From: Incurvaria masculella
Lineage: Eukaryota; Arthropoda; Insecta; Lepidoptera; Incurvariidae
NCBI GenBank assembly: GCA_946894095.1
Contig: OX335650.1
Coordinates: 4,278,001-4,342,000, forward strand
Reading direction: 5' to 3'
Length of the DNA: 64,000 nucleotides
Under the pieces are notes generated by a model. That model had not been told where the DNA came from, made no database searches, and saw only the letters and a list, made by a program, of their open reading frames with translations. A program made the translations under genes and the position numbers. Of this stretch, positions 42,066-52,843 are shown piece by piece (the first letter of the stretch is position 1; each line of letters opens with the position of its first letter).

Positions 42066-42354
42066 TAAAAAACCGGCCAAGTGCGAGTCGGTCTCGCACA
42101 CGAAGGGTTCCGTACCATCGTAGAAGATATAACATTAAAAAAATCTCGTTTTTTGTATGGGGACCCCTTTAATCTTTATATTATATTTTACCTAAATTTG
42201 TTGTTAAAGCGGCAAAATAAATACACACTCTGTGAAAATTTTAGCTGCCTACCTATTACGGTTCATGAGATACAGCCCTGTGACAGACCGACGGACGGAT
42301 GGAAGGACGGACGGACAGCGGTTCCGTTTTCACCCTATGGATATGGAACCCTAA
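42066..42354 (+). mobile_element. lepidopteran GGTTCCG-type repeat
   Basis: ACCGGCCAAGTGCGAGTCGG, AGCGGCAAAATAAATACACA, GATACAGCCCTGTGACAGAC, short (GACG)n, and ATATGGAACCCTAAAAAA. The GGAGGCTTAGTAATAG block is missing. Confidence 0.82.
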
Positions 42355-42699
42355 AAAAGAGATGCTTATGAATATACAGAAGAGAAGCAGTGTCAGCAGA
42401 TAGCCCTCGCTGCCATTAGTAGCGGGCACGTCTCCGGCGGACGGCGCGGGGCGACGCGTGCGCACATTATGTGCCGACACGATCCGAGCCAGCGGAAACA
42501 TTCTGCTTACCAATTTTATTCCGTAAACAATACGACTGTCGACTCAGCGTCGTTCCCGTGGGTGCACTATGACATCCGGACATGCTGAGATGTCTAGAGA
42601 TAATTTTTTTTGTACCTAGTACTGCAGGCCAATTCTGGGAATACCGAGTTGATGAATTAGGAGTGTTCTCAGGAGAGGAATTACCTTTAATTTTTATGC

Positions 42700-42930
42700 T
42701 AAAAACGGCATACCTATAGCGTACGCCAGCACCTTATATGTTAGGTGCCCGACGACGTCCATAGGCTTTCAAACATTATTTTCGGCAGCGAAAACCATGC
42801 CGGCCGGCCAGGCACTTCTTCAAAACATGTTTGAAGGACCCCAGGTTGTACTTTGGGGGATATACCTCGGCAGGGTCTATTCCATTGTTTATCGACCCAA
42901 AGGATCTAGAGGATAGGTTGGTTCTCCCTG
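42700..42930 (-). pseudogene. LINE 3'-end fragment, same family as 44883
   Basis: The minus strand has TCCCCCAAAGTACAACCTGG, GGTCCTTCAAACATGTTTTG, GCCTGGCCGGCCGGCATGGT and GACGTCGTCGGGCACCTAAC. These match the coding 3' end at 44990-45100 in order, with several substitutions and an insertion. No intact frame. Confidence 0.6.
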
Positions 42931-43705
42931 CCTGTTTTACCTTCCCCATACGTTTTCATGCACACCTTGTCCATACGGTGCAGTCGCAATAACTACCACA
43001 TGCCACTTCTCTTTCCTTTTCTATTCAGTGGTTTGTGTATAGCTGGAGTTCTTTTTAATTGCGTGGTCTGGATTTAGCAGTTATCTCCAGGAGCGCCACA
43101 GTAGCCACGGAGCGGCCTACATTTGCATAACAGAAGGCGGGTCCGAGCCCCGACTCTCCGCCCCGCCACTGCCCCCTCGTCGCCGCCCGCTCCCCTGAGA
43201 ATCCGCCTGTTTGTTCTCCCAACACCGCGGCGGTGCATAGAATAACTGCAGCGTCAGCGAGACGTAAATCATCTGTATTAACTTTAGCAGCCCCCCCCCC
43301 CCCTTGTGAGGCGCTTCTGCTCAACAGTCTACTCTGTGGCAGCTCTGTTAGCGTATCATTTGCAGGTGCGCTTGAGAAATCAAGTACAGTGAGGATTGCA
43401 GGCATTCATTATCTATGTACTATGTAGTTTGGTAGTGTGCTTAAAACTCGAACAATTGTCGCTATCACTTGCCCTTATAAACAAAAGCACGAGAAACAAG
43501 CGTTGTGAAAGCAAAGGAAATAGCTGTTCAGTTAAAAAGGAAAGTAACTGCAAAGGATCAAAATCATGCACCTACCCTACACGCGAAACGAAATCTATAG
43601 AATAGTGACGATAACGGACTTCAGGGTTTTCTTAGCGATGATATTTTATCTTATGATGACCAGAGAAAAATATATTTGATACAAAAATAATACATAAATT
43701 GGGAG
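42931..43705. other. unassigned DNA with GC-rich patch
   Basis: 43130-43220 is pyrimidine- and GC-rich and a 14-bp C run lies at about 43290. No exon or domain recognised. Confidence 0.35.
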
Positions 43706-44073
43706 TTTTTTTAATGTAACTGGACATAGATGGCTAATACCGAACTGACCGTCAGATATTAGCCTAACACACCACACGGGAACTAGATGCCATGCGAGGA
43801 CCTTCCTTATATTGCTCGGCTATATTAAACTGAATGGAAAACACGGACAATTTTCGTTGCCACTTCGACCATCGTTCATTCAATGCGATGGTACCAACCA
43901 GGGCGGGATTGACCCTACAACCTAGTAAGTAAGGAAGGGGACCTACACATTTACGTGGATTCCGAACCACGGCCAGACTAAATGGTTGAAAATGGTCACC
44001 CATCCAGAACCTATCCGTGCTCCCCCAGCTTATCGATACGCAAAGCGTCACACACTAAGCTACTGAGGCTGAC
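43706..44073 (-). mobile_element. full-length SINE, diverged-head subfamily
   Basis: Minus-strand head TCAGCCTCAGTAGCTTAGTG (A-box), GCGTATCGATAAGCTGGGGG, GGTTCTGGATGGGTGACCAT (C-box-like), then GTGGTTCGGAATCCACG and the body to GTCCAGTTACAT. Same subfamily as 20917 (ACGGTCAGTTCGGTATTAG at the 3' end). Confidence 0.83.
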
Positions 44074-44097
44074 AAATACTTAAAAACCTATTTCCTC

Positions 44098-44411
44098 AAA
44101 ACCGGCCAAGTTCGAGTCGGACTCGCACACGAAGGGTTCCGTACCATCGTAAAAAATAAAACAAAAAAATCACGTTTTTTGTATGGGAGCCCCCTTTAAT
44201 TTTAATTATTTTGTAATCTTACCTATTTCTTGTTATAGCGGCAAAATAAATACACACTCTGTGAAAATTTCAGCTGTCTACCTGTTACGGTTACTGAGAT
44301 ACAGCCCTGTGACAGACGGACAGACGGACGGACGGACGGACGGACGGACGGACGGACAGTGGAGGCTTAGTAATAGGGTTCTGTTTTCACCCTTTGGGTA
44401 CGGAACCCTAA
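44098..44411 (+). mobile_element. lepidopteran GGTTCCG-type repeat, full length
   Basis: From ACCGGCCAAGTTCGAGTCGG to GGGTACGGAACCCTAAAA. The (GACG)n tract is expanded to about ten units at 44316-44355. Inserted 25 bp from the 5' end of the SINE at 43706-44073. Confidence 0.86.
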
Positions 44412-44882
44412 AAATTGAAATAAAATATTTTTAAGATTTCAGGGATAGTCGTAGAATGACAAGAGGCTGTGGTATCATTGGTTTATAGTTAATATGAATA
44501 ATATAATACAACAACTTACGTCGTTCGCATGGATTGAGAAGAACTACCTGTTACAATGAACTGAGGCTCTGAAAGAAATTGTATAAAGTTACTCAATAAA
44601 TTCCACAATATATATTCGACACCTCACACCACAAATAGCTAGATCTTTTTCACACGATTACAATTTCATAATAGCTAACTTGAAAACAAAAGGTACTAGA
44701 AAGCCTCTATTATGAGTTACAAATCGCTTATCGATAAATCGAGAAGATCATTGATTTTGTAGGCTTACACCATTGAATAAAGAGAGCGTTTGAGTGATAC
44801 ACTGAATAGTCTGCTCGTCGGACCTGCATAACGCTGTTCCTCCGTCCCCTTTCTACCTTCGGTCAACGCGGAACAGGAAGAA
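44412..44882. other. unassigned AT-rich DNA
   Basis: No feature recognised. Confidence 0.4.
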
Positions 44883-45150
44883 AATGCACACATTCACGGT
44901 CGACATTCCAAAAATAAGAACCCACCGATCTTCTAGATCCTTCATCTATAGGGTCGGAAAACTATGGAATGAACTCCCTTCCGATGTATTTCCCCCAAAG
45001 TACAACCTGGGGTCCTTCAAACATGGTGTGAAGAAGCACCTGGCCGGCCGGCATGGTTTTCGAAATCCCATGGGCGTCGTCGGGCACCTTAGGATGTCCT
45101 GGCGTACGCCATATGCCGCGCTTAACATAAAAAAAAAAGTCTGTCCATGA
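44883..45150 (+). pseudogene. LINE ORF2 3' end with poly-A
   Basis: The frame reads RSSRSFIYRVGKLWNELPSD, VFPPKYNLGSFKHGVKKHLA, then GHLRMSWRTPYAA and a run of A (AACATAAAAAAAAAAGT). The pattern SF.YR...LWN.LP..V......L..FK..... is the conserved C-terminus of many insect LINE polyproteins (Jockey/CR1/I group). The upstream reverse transcriptase is missing (5' truncation). Confidence 0.75.
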
Positions 45151-46330
45151 TTTTTTAGCTATGTAGATACATATTTTCATACACATTTTATAATATTTAT
45201 ATTATTTCATATTTCTACACAAATATAAACATCCATTGACGCTCGATTTTGTGTATTCCTCAAATGCCTACTTCTATTCAATGCTGCCAAATCGATTATC
45301 TTATCGATTTATAAATAAATGACTTAGAACTCGTAATAGGGGTTCTGATTCCTTATACCAATAAGCTTTGTAAACTAACATGCTTGTTTGTGGTGTGCAC
45401 TTTTGAATTACGTTAACGTGTGATGGGACACGTCAATTTTGTAAAACATGGAACCGTAGTCTTCTAAACAGGGTTAAAAAGTGACGAGTTTAAACGATGA
45501 TACATAGCGGCAGTACAATTACGAAGCACAAAATTGGGTGTAGGTTGCTGTACTTACAGCAATATAACAGCTTTTGCGATTACGAAATCGATGCATTCAC
45601 AAATTGTGCGGCACTCAGCGCTACCCGCAGCAATTAGGTCACCTCCATACATTTCGCGTCGAATCGGTATTACGAAACGGCAAAGAACTGTCAAATGCGC
45701 CTGTTTCGTCTGCTCGTCTAGTCAAGTACCTCAAAAGTTGACCTATTGTCGACACAGATTGGTCCGTGCTGGATGTAGGTGGATGAAAAACGGCTTCGTA
45801 ATCGCGCTTTAGAAATGACAGGGGCGCACCTACACGTACCGCGGTACCATCCTCAAATTTTATCATCATCATGTATCAATTTTACCATCCTAAAAGTTTG
45901 ACAAAATTTTAGTCGGCAATTAGTTCTTGCGCGTGTTGAACATGCATCGGATTCGCCGACGAAGTGCTCTGACCAAAAAGCAGTGCCCCTTTGTGCTGAA
46001 CTAAGCGAACTCGGCGTGTTATCTGGCCGATGCCACCTGTTTGGTTTAAATTAGCCGGAGTGGTATTCGCTGCTGCGGGTCGCACAATAAGGTCCCCTTG
46101 TTAGCACTTCGGTTAAGTGCACACGAAATCCATACACTTTCATTTAGCTTTATTACTATAGCTATTCTGACGTGTGATTGCTATGAATACGGGCTAGACC
46201 TTTTAATTCCAATTTAATTTCGTAATTTGCAGATGCGATGGTGAACCCATGGTGGTGCAAAATAAGATGTATGGTTGAGTGGCAGTGTTCTCTGCCAGTT
46301 GTAGTTAAATGGTTGATGGTTTTTTTTTTT
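45151..46330. other. unassigned intergenic DNA
   Basis: No recognisable gene or repeat; a T run of about 21 closes the stretch near 46320-46340. Confidence 0.4.
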
Positions 46331-46391
46331 TTTTTTTTTTATTTAACTAGATGCTTTTCTCTTTCCTTCTTGAACGTTTCTTCTTATTCTT

Positions 46392-46560
46392 CAGCCTTTT
46401 GCTGTCCACTGCTGGACGTAGGCCTCCCCCAGATTTCGTCAAGTTGTGCGGTCTCCTGTTTTTCTTTCCCATTTTCCCGGTTTTCTTTTCTTCAAAACTT
46501 CTATACGTGACTTGCCCACTGCCACTTGAGTTTAGCAACCCTAAGCTATGCGGAACGTCA
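46392..46560 (-). pseudogene. LINE 3'-end remnant
   Basis: On the minus strand NLGEAYVQQWTAKG just before a stop resembles the GEAY.QQW C-terminus seen at 40187 and 6625. Too short and diverged for more. Confidence 0.4.
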
Positions 46561-46739
46561 ACCCATCTTTATTTCATTTAGAGGGTCCTGGGCGTCTAAT
46601 TGAAAGAAAGCGTCTGTATAGGAGTGCGCTTGAGTGGTTTACTGAATCACTTGGCGCCGCTCCAGCGCAAATGATGCTGATGTAGAATCGTACATTTTTA
46701 AATTACTTAGATTAGGCTGGGTACCATTAGAATATGGGA

Positions 46740-47995
46740 TACGAAGTGTAGCCGCCGAAAACGTCTTAATATCGCGCCTGACTTCCGGATTTTGTTCAAA
46801 AAAGTAAGAAGTATCAACCAGCTGCTGACAGCCTTAATCAGTAAATGTAAGAATGTGATAAACATTCAGTATTACTAGGAATAGTTCCCCTGTGCACACA
46901 AAAGCAGCCCTAGTGTTGTTACCATCAGGAATTGGATCAGCCGATACTATCACAGAATCGCGCCCTTTTCACGAAGACTGTTTCTGCTGATGAAAAATTG
47001 ATTAGCTGCTGACAGCTTTAGATCAGTGCTTATTCAGTGACTGAATCAGTAATGTAATCATGCGGTACGAATCCACTAACGCTAGAAATAACCCTCTAAT
47101 GCACACAATAACAGACCCAGTGATGTAATCGTCTGGATTAGATGCTGCCGATACCGTCACATAATTATGGTCGAATCTTGGAGACACTGTTTCTGCTCTT
47201 GAAAAGTAATAACTATTGACTAACTGCTGATAGCCTTATATCAATACATATTCAGTGACTTAATCAGTAATGTAATAATACGGTACGAATCTACTAATGT
47301 TAGAAATGAGTCGTATTCACTACGTATAATATTCACAACGTATAATAATTAGTATTTTTTTCCAAAAAATTAAAACCATGCATATCGTATAATATTCACA
47401 ACGTATAATGTTATACGTTGTGCATGAATAAAGTTTAAAAATAAAATCAACTCTTTGCAACATGCAGAACGTATAATAGTCACATACGTTATGCATGGAG
47501 AAATAAGTAATTTTATTTTTTAAACTTCTTCATTCACTACTTATAAAATTATACGATCTGCCGATTATACGTTGTGCATGGTTTTAAAATTTTGTTAAAA
47601 TATGACATTATACGATCTGCATATTAGACGTTCTGCCGTTCCCCCCTAGATATAACCCACATTGTTCACACAATAACATACCCATTGGTGTAATGGCCTG
47701 GATTAGAAACTGCCGATACCGTAACATAATTGCGGCCGACTATCGGAGACACTGTTTCCGCTGATGAGAAGTAAAGAGTATTAACCATCTGTCGATATCC
47801 TTAGAACTAACCCAGGGACTAAATCAGTAATGTAGGAATGCGAAATGGACCCCCGAATGCTTTAACCCCCTTGTGCACACAATAACGGACCCAGCGTTGT
47901 AATCGTCTGGATTAGGAGCCGCCGAGACCGTCACATAATCGCGACCGAACTCCCCCGGAGGCACTGTCCACACGCATTGCTCATTCTGCTGATGA
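46740..47995. repeat. diverged ~207-bp tandem array
   Basis: Recurring landmarks are GCACACAATAAC, GTAATCGTCTGGATTAG, GCCGATACCGTCACATAAT, GGAGACACTGTTTCTGCT and AATCAGTAATGTA. Anchor positions 46895, 47102, 47668 and 47876 give periods of 207 and 208 bp, and 216 across the interrupted unit after removing the 346 bp added by the insertion. Units differ by 10-25%, so this is an old array. No frame is conserved. Confidence 0.75.
47308..47645 (+). mobile_element. ACGTATAAT-rich element, short copy (8-bp target duplication)
   Basis: 338 bp from GAGTCGTATTCACTACGTAT to GACGTTCTGCCGTTCCCCC. It is flanked by TTAGAAAT on the left and CTAGATAT on the right; neighbouring tandem units read CTAGAAAT at the empty position, so this is an aged 8-bp duplication. 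The interior is dominated by ACGTATAAT and its complement. The ends are not clear terminal inverted repeats. The longer relative is at 61176-61817. Confidence 0.75.
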
Positions 47996-50209
47996 ATAGC
48001 ATCGTATCGCCTCTAGCCGGTTTGCGTACCGTTCCGTCTGTATTGTGCGACCGCTGTTGACAGACATAGGTTCGCGGTTGCGACGACAAATAGAGCGCTA
48101 GGGCTGTGTAATTATTCCCCGTTGTAACGCGACTTGTTATGTTGCGGGTTTGGCTGTAACGATGAACTAATTCAATACTACTCCAGCATTAAACATACTC
48201 GTTTATGTTAAATGTTTTAGGAGAAGAGACACAGAAGTATGAAAACAACGAAAACATTAAGAGCCAACCTTTTGAAATAAAAAAGCCCATATTTACCTCA
48301 TCAGGAGAAACCTTTTTTCGACAACAATATGGTACGATTTTTTTTCATGAACATGTTTTTGAATTCTAGTAGCTAGTGTCCTAAGTTTCATAATTTAGTT
48401 ATCTTGTTAATGTCTTCGTTAAAAGCAATTTGATTTTGCATACTTTTCTGCTCAGAATGGTTAAATTTCTGTAAATAAAAAACGTTGATAAAATTTAAAA
48501 CCAAAGACAATAAAATATCCGTTTTGATATTTTATTACAATTATATTGTTTTAATTGAGTTTGTAAACGAGTATCCTTAAATATGATTTACTTTAGTTAC
48601 TGTTTTTGTGGCCACTAAGCTACACGCTTAAGCTGCTGCTAGATTTTCATCACGATAAAAAATGTGAAGCGCGGTGGCAGGTGCCGTGGTGTTCAAATTC
48701 CCCCCAGCTCTGTAATTTTAGGCGAAATAGCTAAGGTAATGAGAATTCAACAAAAACCGCACGGAGTAAATAAAGCAACTCCCATCCGGCCCGATCAAAG
48801 CGTACGGAAATTAGCAACTCGAACTCCCTAACGCCTGGCAACATCCACCCGCCATCGCCGTTCCCGCGTCGGCGGCGACGATTAGCATACAGTAGGCGTC
48901 CGCCTCAACTTTCTTTGCATTCTCGTCCGATGGCCTTTCACTTTAATTAAAATGCAAATTTGCCAAATCTGTAAAACGTAATCAATGTCATCCGGCGCGA
49001 CTGCGCCGTCCCGGCGCGGCCTGATTATGGCCGGGGCCGGCAAAGTGTAGTCGAAGAGACACGCTGGCACTAAGGGCATCTTGTGAATTTACTTGTTGTT
49101 TTTGCTAGCCACTAATGGGCAAGCAACACGGATAGTGTGTTGCTTGCCCATCAAAATACAAAACCACTTGATGCGTTGTCAGTTTTTCTCCGCGTTGAAA
49201 ATGTCCTAACCACTGGCAAATATCCTAACTAATGCAGGCTTATATTAGTCTGTGATCGACTTAACAACTGAGTAGATGCCACAACCAAAGCGGTTCAATG
49301 CAACAATCATCATCCGCGCCATGTTTGTTGAACGCGCATGAAGCATGAGCAAGATAGAACGCGTTAACACGCTAGAACACATCTCTTTTCCCTGAGAGGG
49401 AGCGAGATCACATATAATTCAATAGTTCCGACTTGTCTGGTTACACCATAGACCTAGCATGCGCGCGCAGCGCGCTTACATCCTATTTCTATTGGTTACA
49501 CCATGCAAAACGAGGGGGATTGTAGTTTGCAGGGTTTGTTCTCCATACATATTTATGCATTTATTAAATTGTCTTCTCTGCATTAGAATTTATTATAATA
49601 ATTCTAATACAATAATACAAAAAGAATAATACAATAATTCTCAAATAAAATTATTGCAATTTGAAATGTGGAATTTCCATATCTTTTGCACATTCAACGA
49701 TGGTAAAATAGGAACGGATAAAACAGATCTCAAGGGTATTATCTACGACATAGGGGCTTTATATATTCTTTGGCAGGGGAGAGCTCACAGTAAGGGATTC
49801 TACATGCTTTCGGAGTTGGAAGTCTTCTTTCTATTTGGGATTCATAGGGGGCATCCACTAAACGCACGATACGCCACTATATCGAGTCAAAGGAGCCAAG
49901 CAGGTATTTGGTTAATCAGTTCAACACAGAAGCAGCAGTACTTCACTTCATCTGCCCTTTGAAGAGTAGCAGTTTTTGGTCAGGGGTAACGAATGGGATT
50001 TTACCGGCTATTGTAAGAAAAAATGGTAGTTTCGGGTTATTATCTCTATAATGTATTGTTCTCTATTTTGGTATTATTACTAGTGTAACGAAGCAGTTAG
50101 AACCATTAGATTAAACGAAGGTTAAATATTACAAAACGGAGTAATTTACAAGCTACCGACTAGTCGTGGGACGAGAAACGAGAAATGGGTTCGTATAACT
50201 TGTAAAACG
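47996..50209. other. intergenic DNA with GC-rich TAAT-containing block
   Basis: No gene found. 48840-49080 combines GC-rich DNA with TTTAATTAAAATGCAAATTT and GGCGGCGACGATTAGCATAC, an octamer/homeodomain-like mixture that suggests regulatory DNA (inference). The rest is unassigned, apart from the hairpin at 49115. Confidence 0.35.
49115..49151. repeat. perfect 15-bp hairpin
   Basis: ATGGGCAAGCAACAC, a 7-nt loop GGATAGT, then GTGTTGCTTGCCCAT. The stem is perfect and GC-balanced. Too short for a typical miRNA precursor; could be the core of an inverted-repeat element or a cruciform. Confidence 0.8.
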
Positions 50210-50870
50210 AAGTATTCATTTTACGCCGAGCAGTATGGCCGCTACAAATTTCTTGTAGCGCACTAGATCGCGCACGCGGCGCGCCAACGAAAGCCCGTAG
50301 GTTGCGAGCCGTCTAGACGCAAAGACCCGCCAGCCGCGACTGTCTCGCTCGCGCAATGGCGGGCGGCAGTACCTGTAACGTCGGTTGAGGCTTGGAGTCA
50401 GCGACTCTCGTAACTGGAGTTGCGGCAAAGATAATACTAATAATTACTTCGTTGCGGCTTGTAGCCGGCGACTCTCGCAACTGGGGTTACCGCCGAAACT
50501 GTAATGCGCGCGCGCAGTGCGCACTGTAGTCGAAGAGGGGCTACATTGTTAACGACCGCCGTGTAACTTCTGACCGCAGCAATGCCGCTAGTGTAGGCGT
50601 GAGTTTAGTGATCACAAGTGAAGTGTCAGCGATCGCTAGCTGCAAGAAGCCCAGCCAGCTCTGCAGTTACCAGCACCAAGAAGCGTCGAGAGTATTAAAA
50701 AGCCCTACATCTTGCTTGTATCCGTAAGTAGGCTTCTTTTAGACGCGTCGGTGTCGTCTTGTGTGCGGTGTCGGCGGTGTGAGTTACCGCCCGTGAACAG
50801 GATATGTTTAACGTGTGTAAGTTAATATCAAAGTGCATAAACTTGCGTTAGCCTTCCCACTATGCAACCA
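50210..50870 (+). promoter_or_regulatory. candidate CpG-rich promoter and non-coding first exon
   Basis: The stretch is rich in CpG (for example GCGCACGCGGCGCGCC and GCGCGCGCGCAGTGCGCAC). It includes a short direct repeat, GGCGACTCTCGCAACTGGGG against GTCAGCGACTCTCGTAACTG. After TTTAGTGATCACAAGTGAAG, a stop-rich transcribed-looking region reaches TATCCGTAAGTAGG, which fits a splice donor (GTAAGT). This is the sort of sequence that starts insect developmental genes. No coding exon follows within the window that I can recognise, so the assignment is speculative. Confidence 0.3.
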
Positions 50871-51379
50871 AGGCACCGCCAGCGCCACCCCGGGTGCTCT
50901 CATTATCTGCTCCGGAGGAGATGGCCTTCGCAGTTTGTTTATTTACTTTGGCGCGCGACAACCGAGTCTTTGCTCGCTGCCGCCTTTGTTTGAGTTTGAT
51001 TGTAGTTAAGTTTAAACGTCCCGCTCGCCGGAGCCGCCGCCATTATGAAATGATGAATAATTTAAACGGGGGCTCCTGCCATATCGCGTCTGGCTAACTA
51101 AGTAGGGCCGAGTGCACGAAAGGACAAAAAATCAAAATCAACGTCAACGTCTGATCAAACGCGTCACTTTGTGTGGACACTATTGAAGGAACTCTATGCG
51201 GATCACTAAAAGTGACGTGTTTGAACATTGATTAACTCGTCCGTCTCTTCGTGCAACCGGGGCTTAGTTGAACGTATTTAAGAAAACGCTTGAGGATATT
51301 TGGGCCACCAAACGGATTAGACGCTTTGACGCCTATACTCGTACAGCGCTATTATGAAAATAAAAGCGTAACGCGCAAC

Positions 51380-51515
51380 GAGCTCACCGCGCAGCCGATG
51401 TTCAATCATCATGGTTAAACAACGTTGGGTGCGGTCGGGTTCTGGATAAGTGACCGTTTGAGTACGCAAGCTGGCCGTGGATCGAATATACCGCTGATAA
51501 CTGTAGGTGTAAATA
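51380..51515 (+). mobile_element. 5S-rRNA-like SINE head without the usual body
   Basis: CAATCATCATGGTTAAACAA, CGTTGGGTGCGGTCGGGTTC and TGGATAAGTGACCG follow the 5S rRNA internal region position by position. Then AAGCTGGCCGTGGATCG leads into a short stretch of SINE body (AACTGTAGGTG). The upstream CGAGCTCACCGCGC is A-box-like only weakly. A separate, older lineage from the copies at 2549 and 27698. Confidence 0.6.
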
Positions 51516-51600
51516 TGGATTACTAACCGAGTTTCCATTTAGTGTGTAGGGTTAGTAAAAAAATATTTTGTGACTACATAATATTATATGCATAAAAGGA

Positions 51601-51755
51601 AAAAAAAACGGCCAATTGTGAGTCGAATACAATGGCAAAAAAATCACGCTTCTTTTATCACGCCCTTTAATGTTTTCTTTATATTCTCTAATATTAGCAA
51701 CAATAAAAATACACACTCTGTGAACATTTCCAGCGCCAACCTATTTCCATTATTT
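51601..51755 (+). mobile_element. GGTTCCG-type repeat, 5' half, decayed
   Basis: AACGGCCAATTGTGAGTCGA, AAAAAATCACGCTTC, CAATAAAAATACACACTCTG and TGAACATTTCCAGC. Confidence 0.6.
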
Positions 51756-52034
51756 AACATTTCGTTAACATAATAAATTACAAGCTAATTAATATATGTG
51801 TGCGTATCTTATGATTATAATTGTTTATGAATTTGATTTTAAATGTCGTTTTTCAGTTATTTAGTATTTTCGTTAATACGTTTTTAGTCTTTTTTGGCCG
51901 CCACACCGTACCTCTCTTACGTCTCTAATCTCGAATTTTGAGAATGCCTTATGGCATCAATTCCGCCTTTTTAAACCACATTGGCTTGCAAATATTTTTT
52001 TAATTAAGTTCATTTCATTTTTAAGATTGAGCTA

Positions 52035-52226
52035 AAAACTCCAAAAAAAATCACGTTTTTTCTATGTGTTCCCTTTATTATTTTTATTTTTACTATTACT
52101 TAGTATTATATAGCGGCAACAGAAATACACAGTCAAATTTCAACTGTCTGCATATGGACGGATGAATGAATGGAAGGATAGCGGAGGATTATTAACGTAG
52201 GCCTTTAGGTACAGAACCCAAAAAAA
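52035..52226 (+). mobile_element. GGTTCCG-type repeat, 3' part, decayed
   Basis: AAAAAATCACGTTTTTTCTA, ATATAGCGGCAACAGAAATA, GGATAGCGGAGGATTATTA and GGTACAGAACCCAAAAA. With 51601-51755 it may be one copy split by about 280 bp, but the overlap of landmarks suggests two insertions. Confidence 0.6.
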
Positions 52227-52295
52227 CGACAACCCAACACATGTCAAAACTGCTCTAACCTTAGTCACCTGTGTGGTGAGAGATAAATGATTGAC

Positions 52296-52843
52296 TTAAG
52301 GTGGCCCAACCCGCTCATCTCTCCATACAAAAGGGGAAAGAAGATCACGCCTATATTCCTTGTCAGAGATCCAAAATTTTGCTCAAATAAGCTTTATTTG
52401 ATTGAAGTAGATGTCTGATGACAATTGGCATTGTAAAATTGTGTTTGGTTTACAAGTTATGACGTCCGAAAGTTCGGATTTTTCGCGCGTTTTATACAAT
52501 AACTTTGGAGGTGGATTACGCAATGATAAAGTAAGAACATCTTAAAAAGATTAGTCATAAGACATAGCTTATTTAATCAAGATTTATAATCTATTTGGTT
52601 TTTGTTAGATTTTTGACTACAGTGGTCGTGGTTTACTTTTAGCTATAAGTCATTTTAAAATAAAAAATTTCGTAAATCTTACCAAATCATACACTATACA
52701 CATTGTCTTTTTTGTGGACAGGTTGCCCTCCTCATCACGTAGCCTGTCTTATTCTTAGAAACAGAGAAGGTCCCAGAGCGCAACAGCACGGTTTTGTACC
52801 GTGCCCGCAAATGAGTTGAGGCCGCCGGGTTGGGCCACTTTAA
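52296..52843. mobile_element. MITE with TTAA target duplication, second copy
   Basis: TTAA-GGTGGCCCAACCC at the left and GGGTTGGGCCACT-TTAA at the right. Its interior matches 23231-23762 in reverse orientation (for example GTTTTATACAATAACTTTGG and CAGCACGGTTTTGTACCGTG). The palindrome ACGGTTTTGTACCGTGC near the right end is kept in both copies. Confidence 0.78.

Noticed and set aside
44316..44355. Independent (GACG)n microsatellite
   Set aside because: It is an internal part of the GGTTCCG-type repeat and appears in each full copy with variable length.
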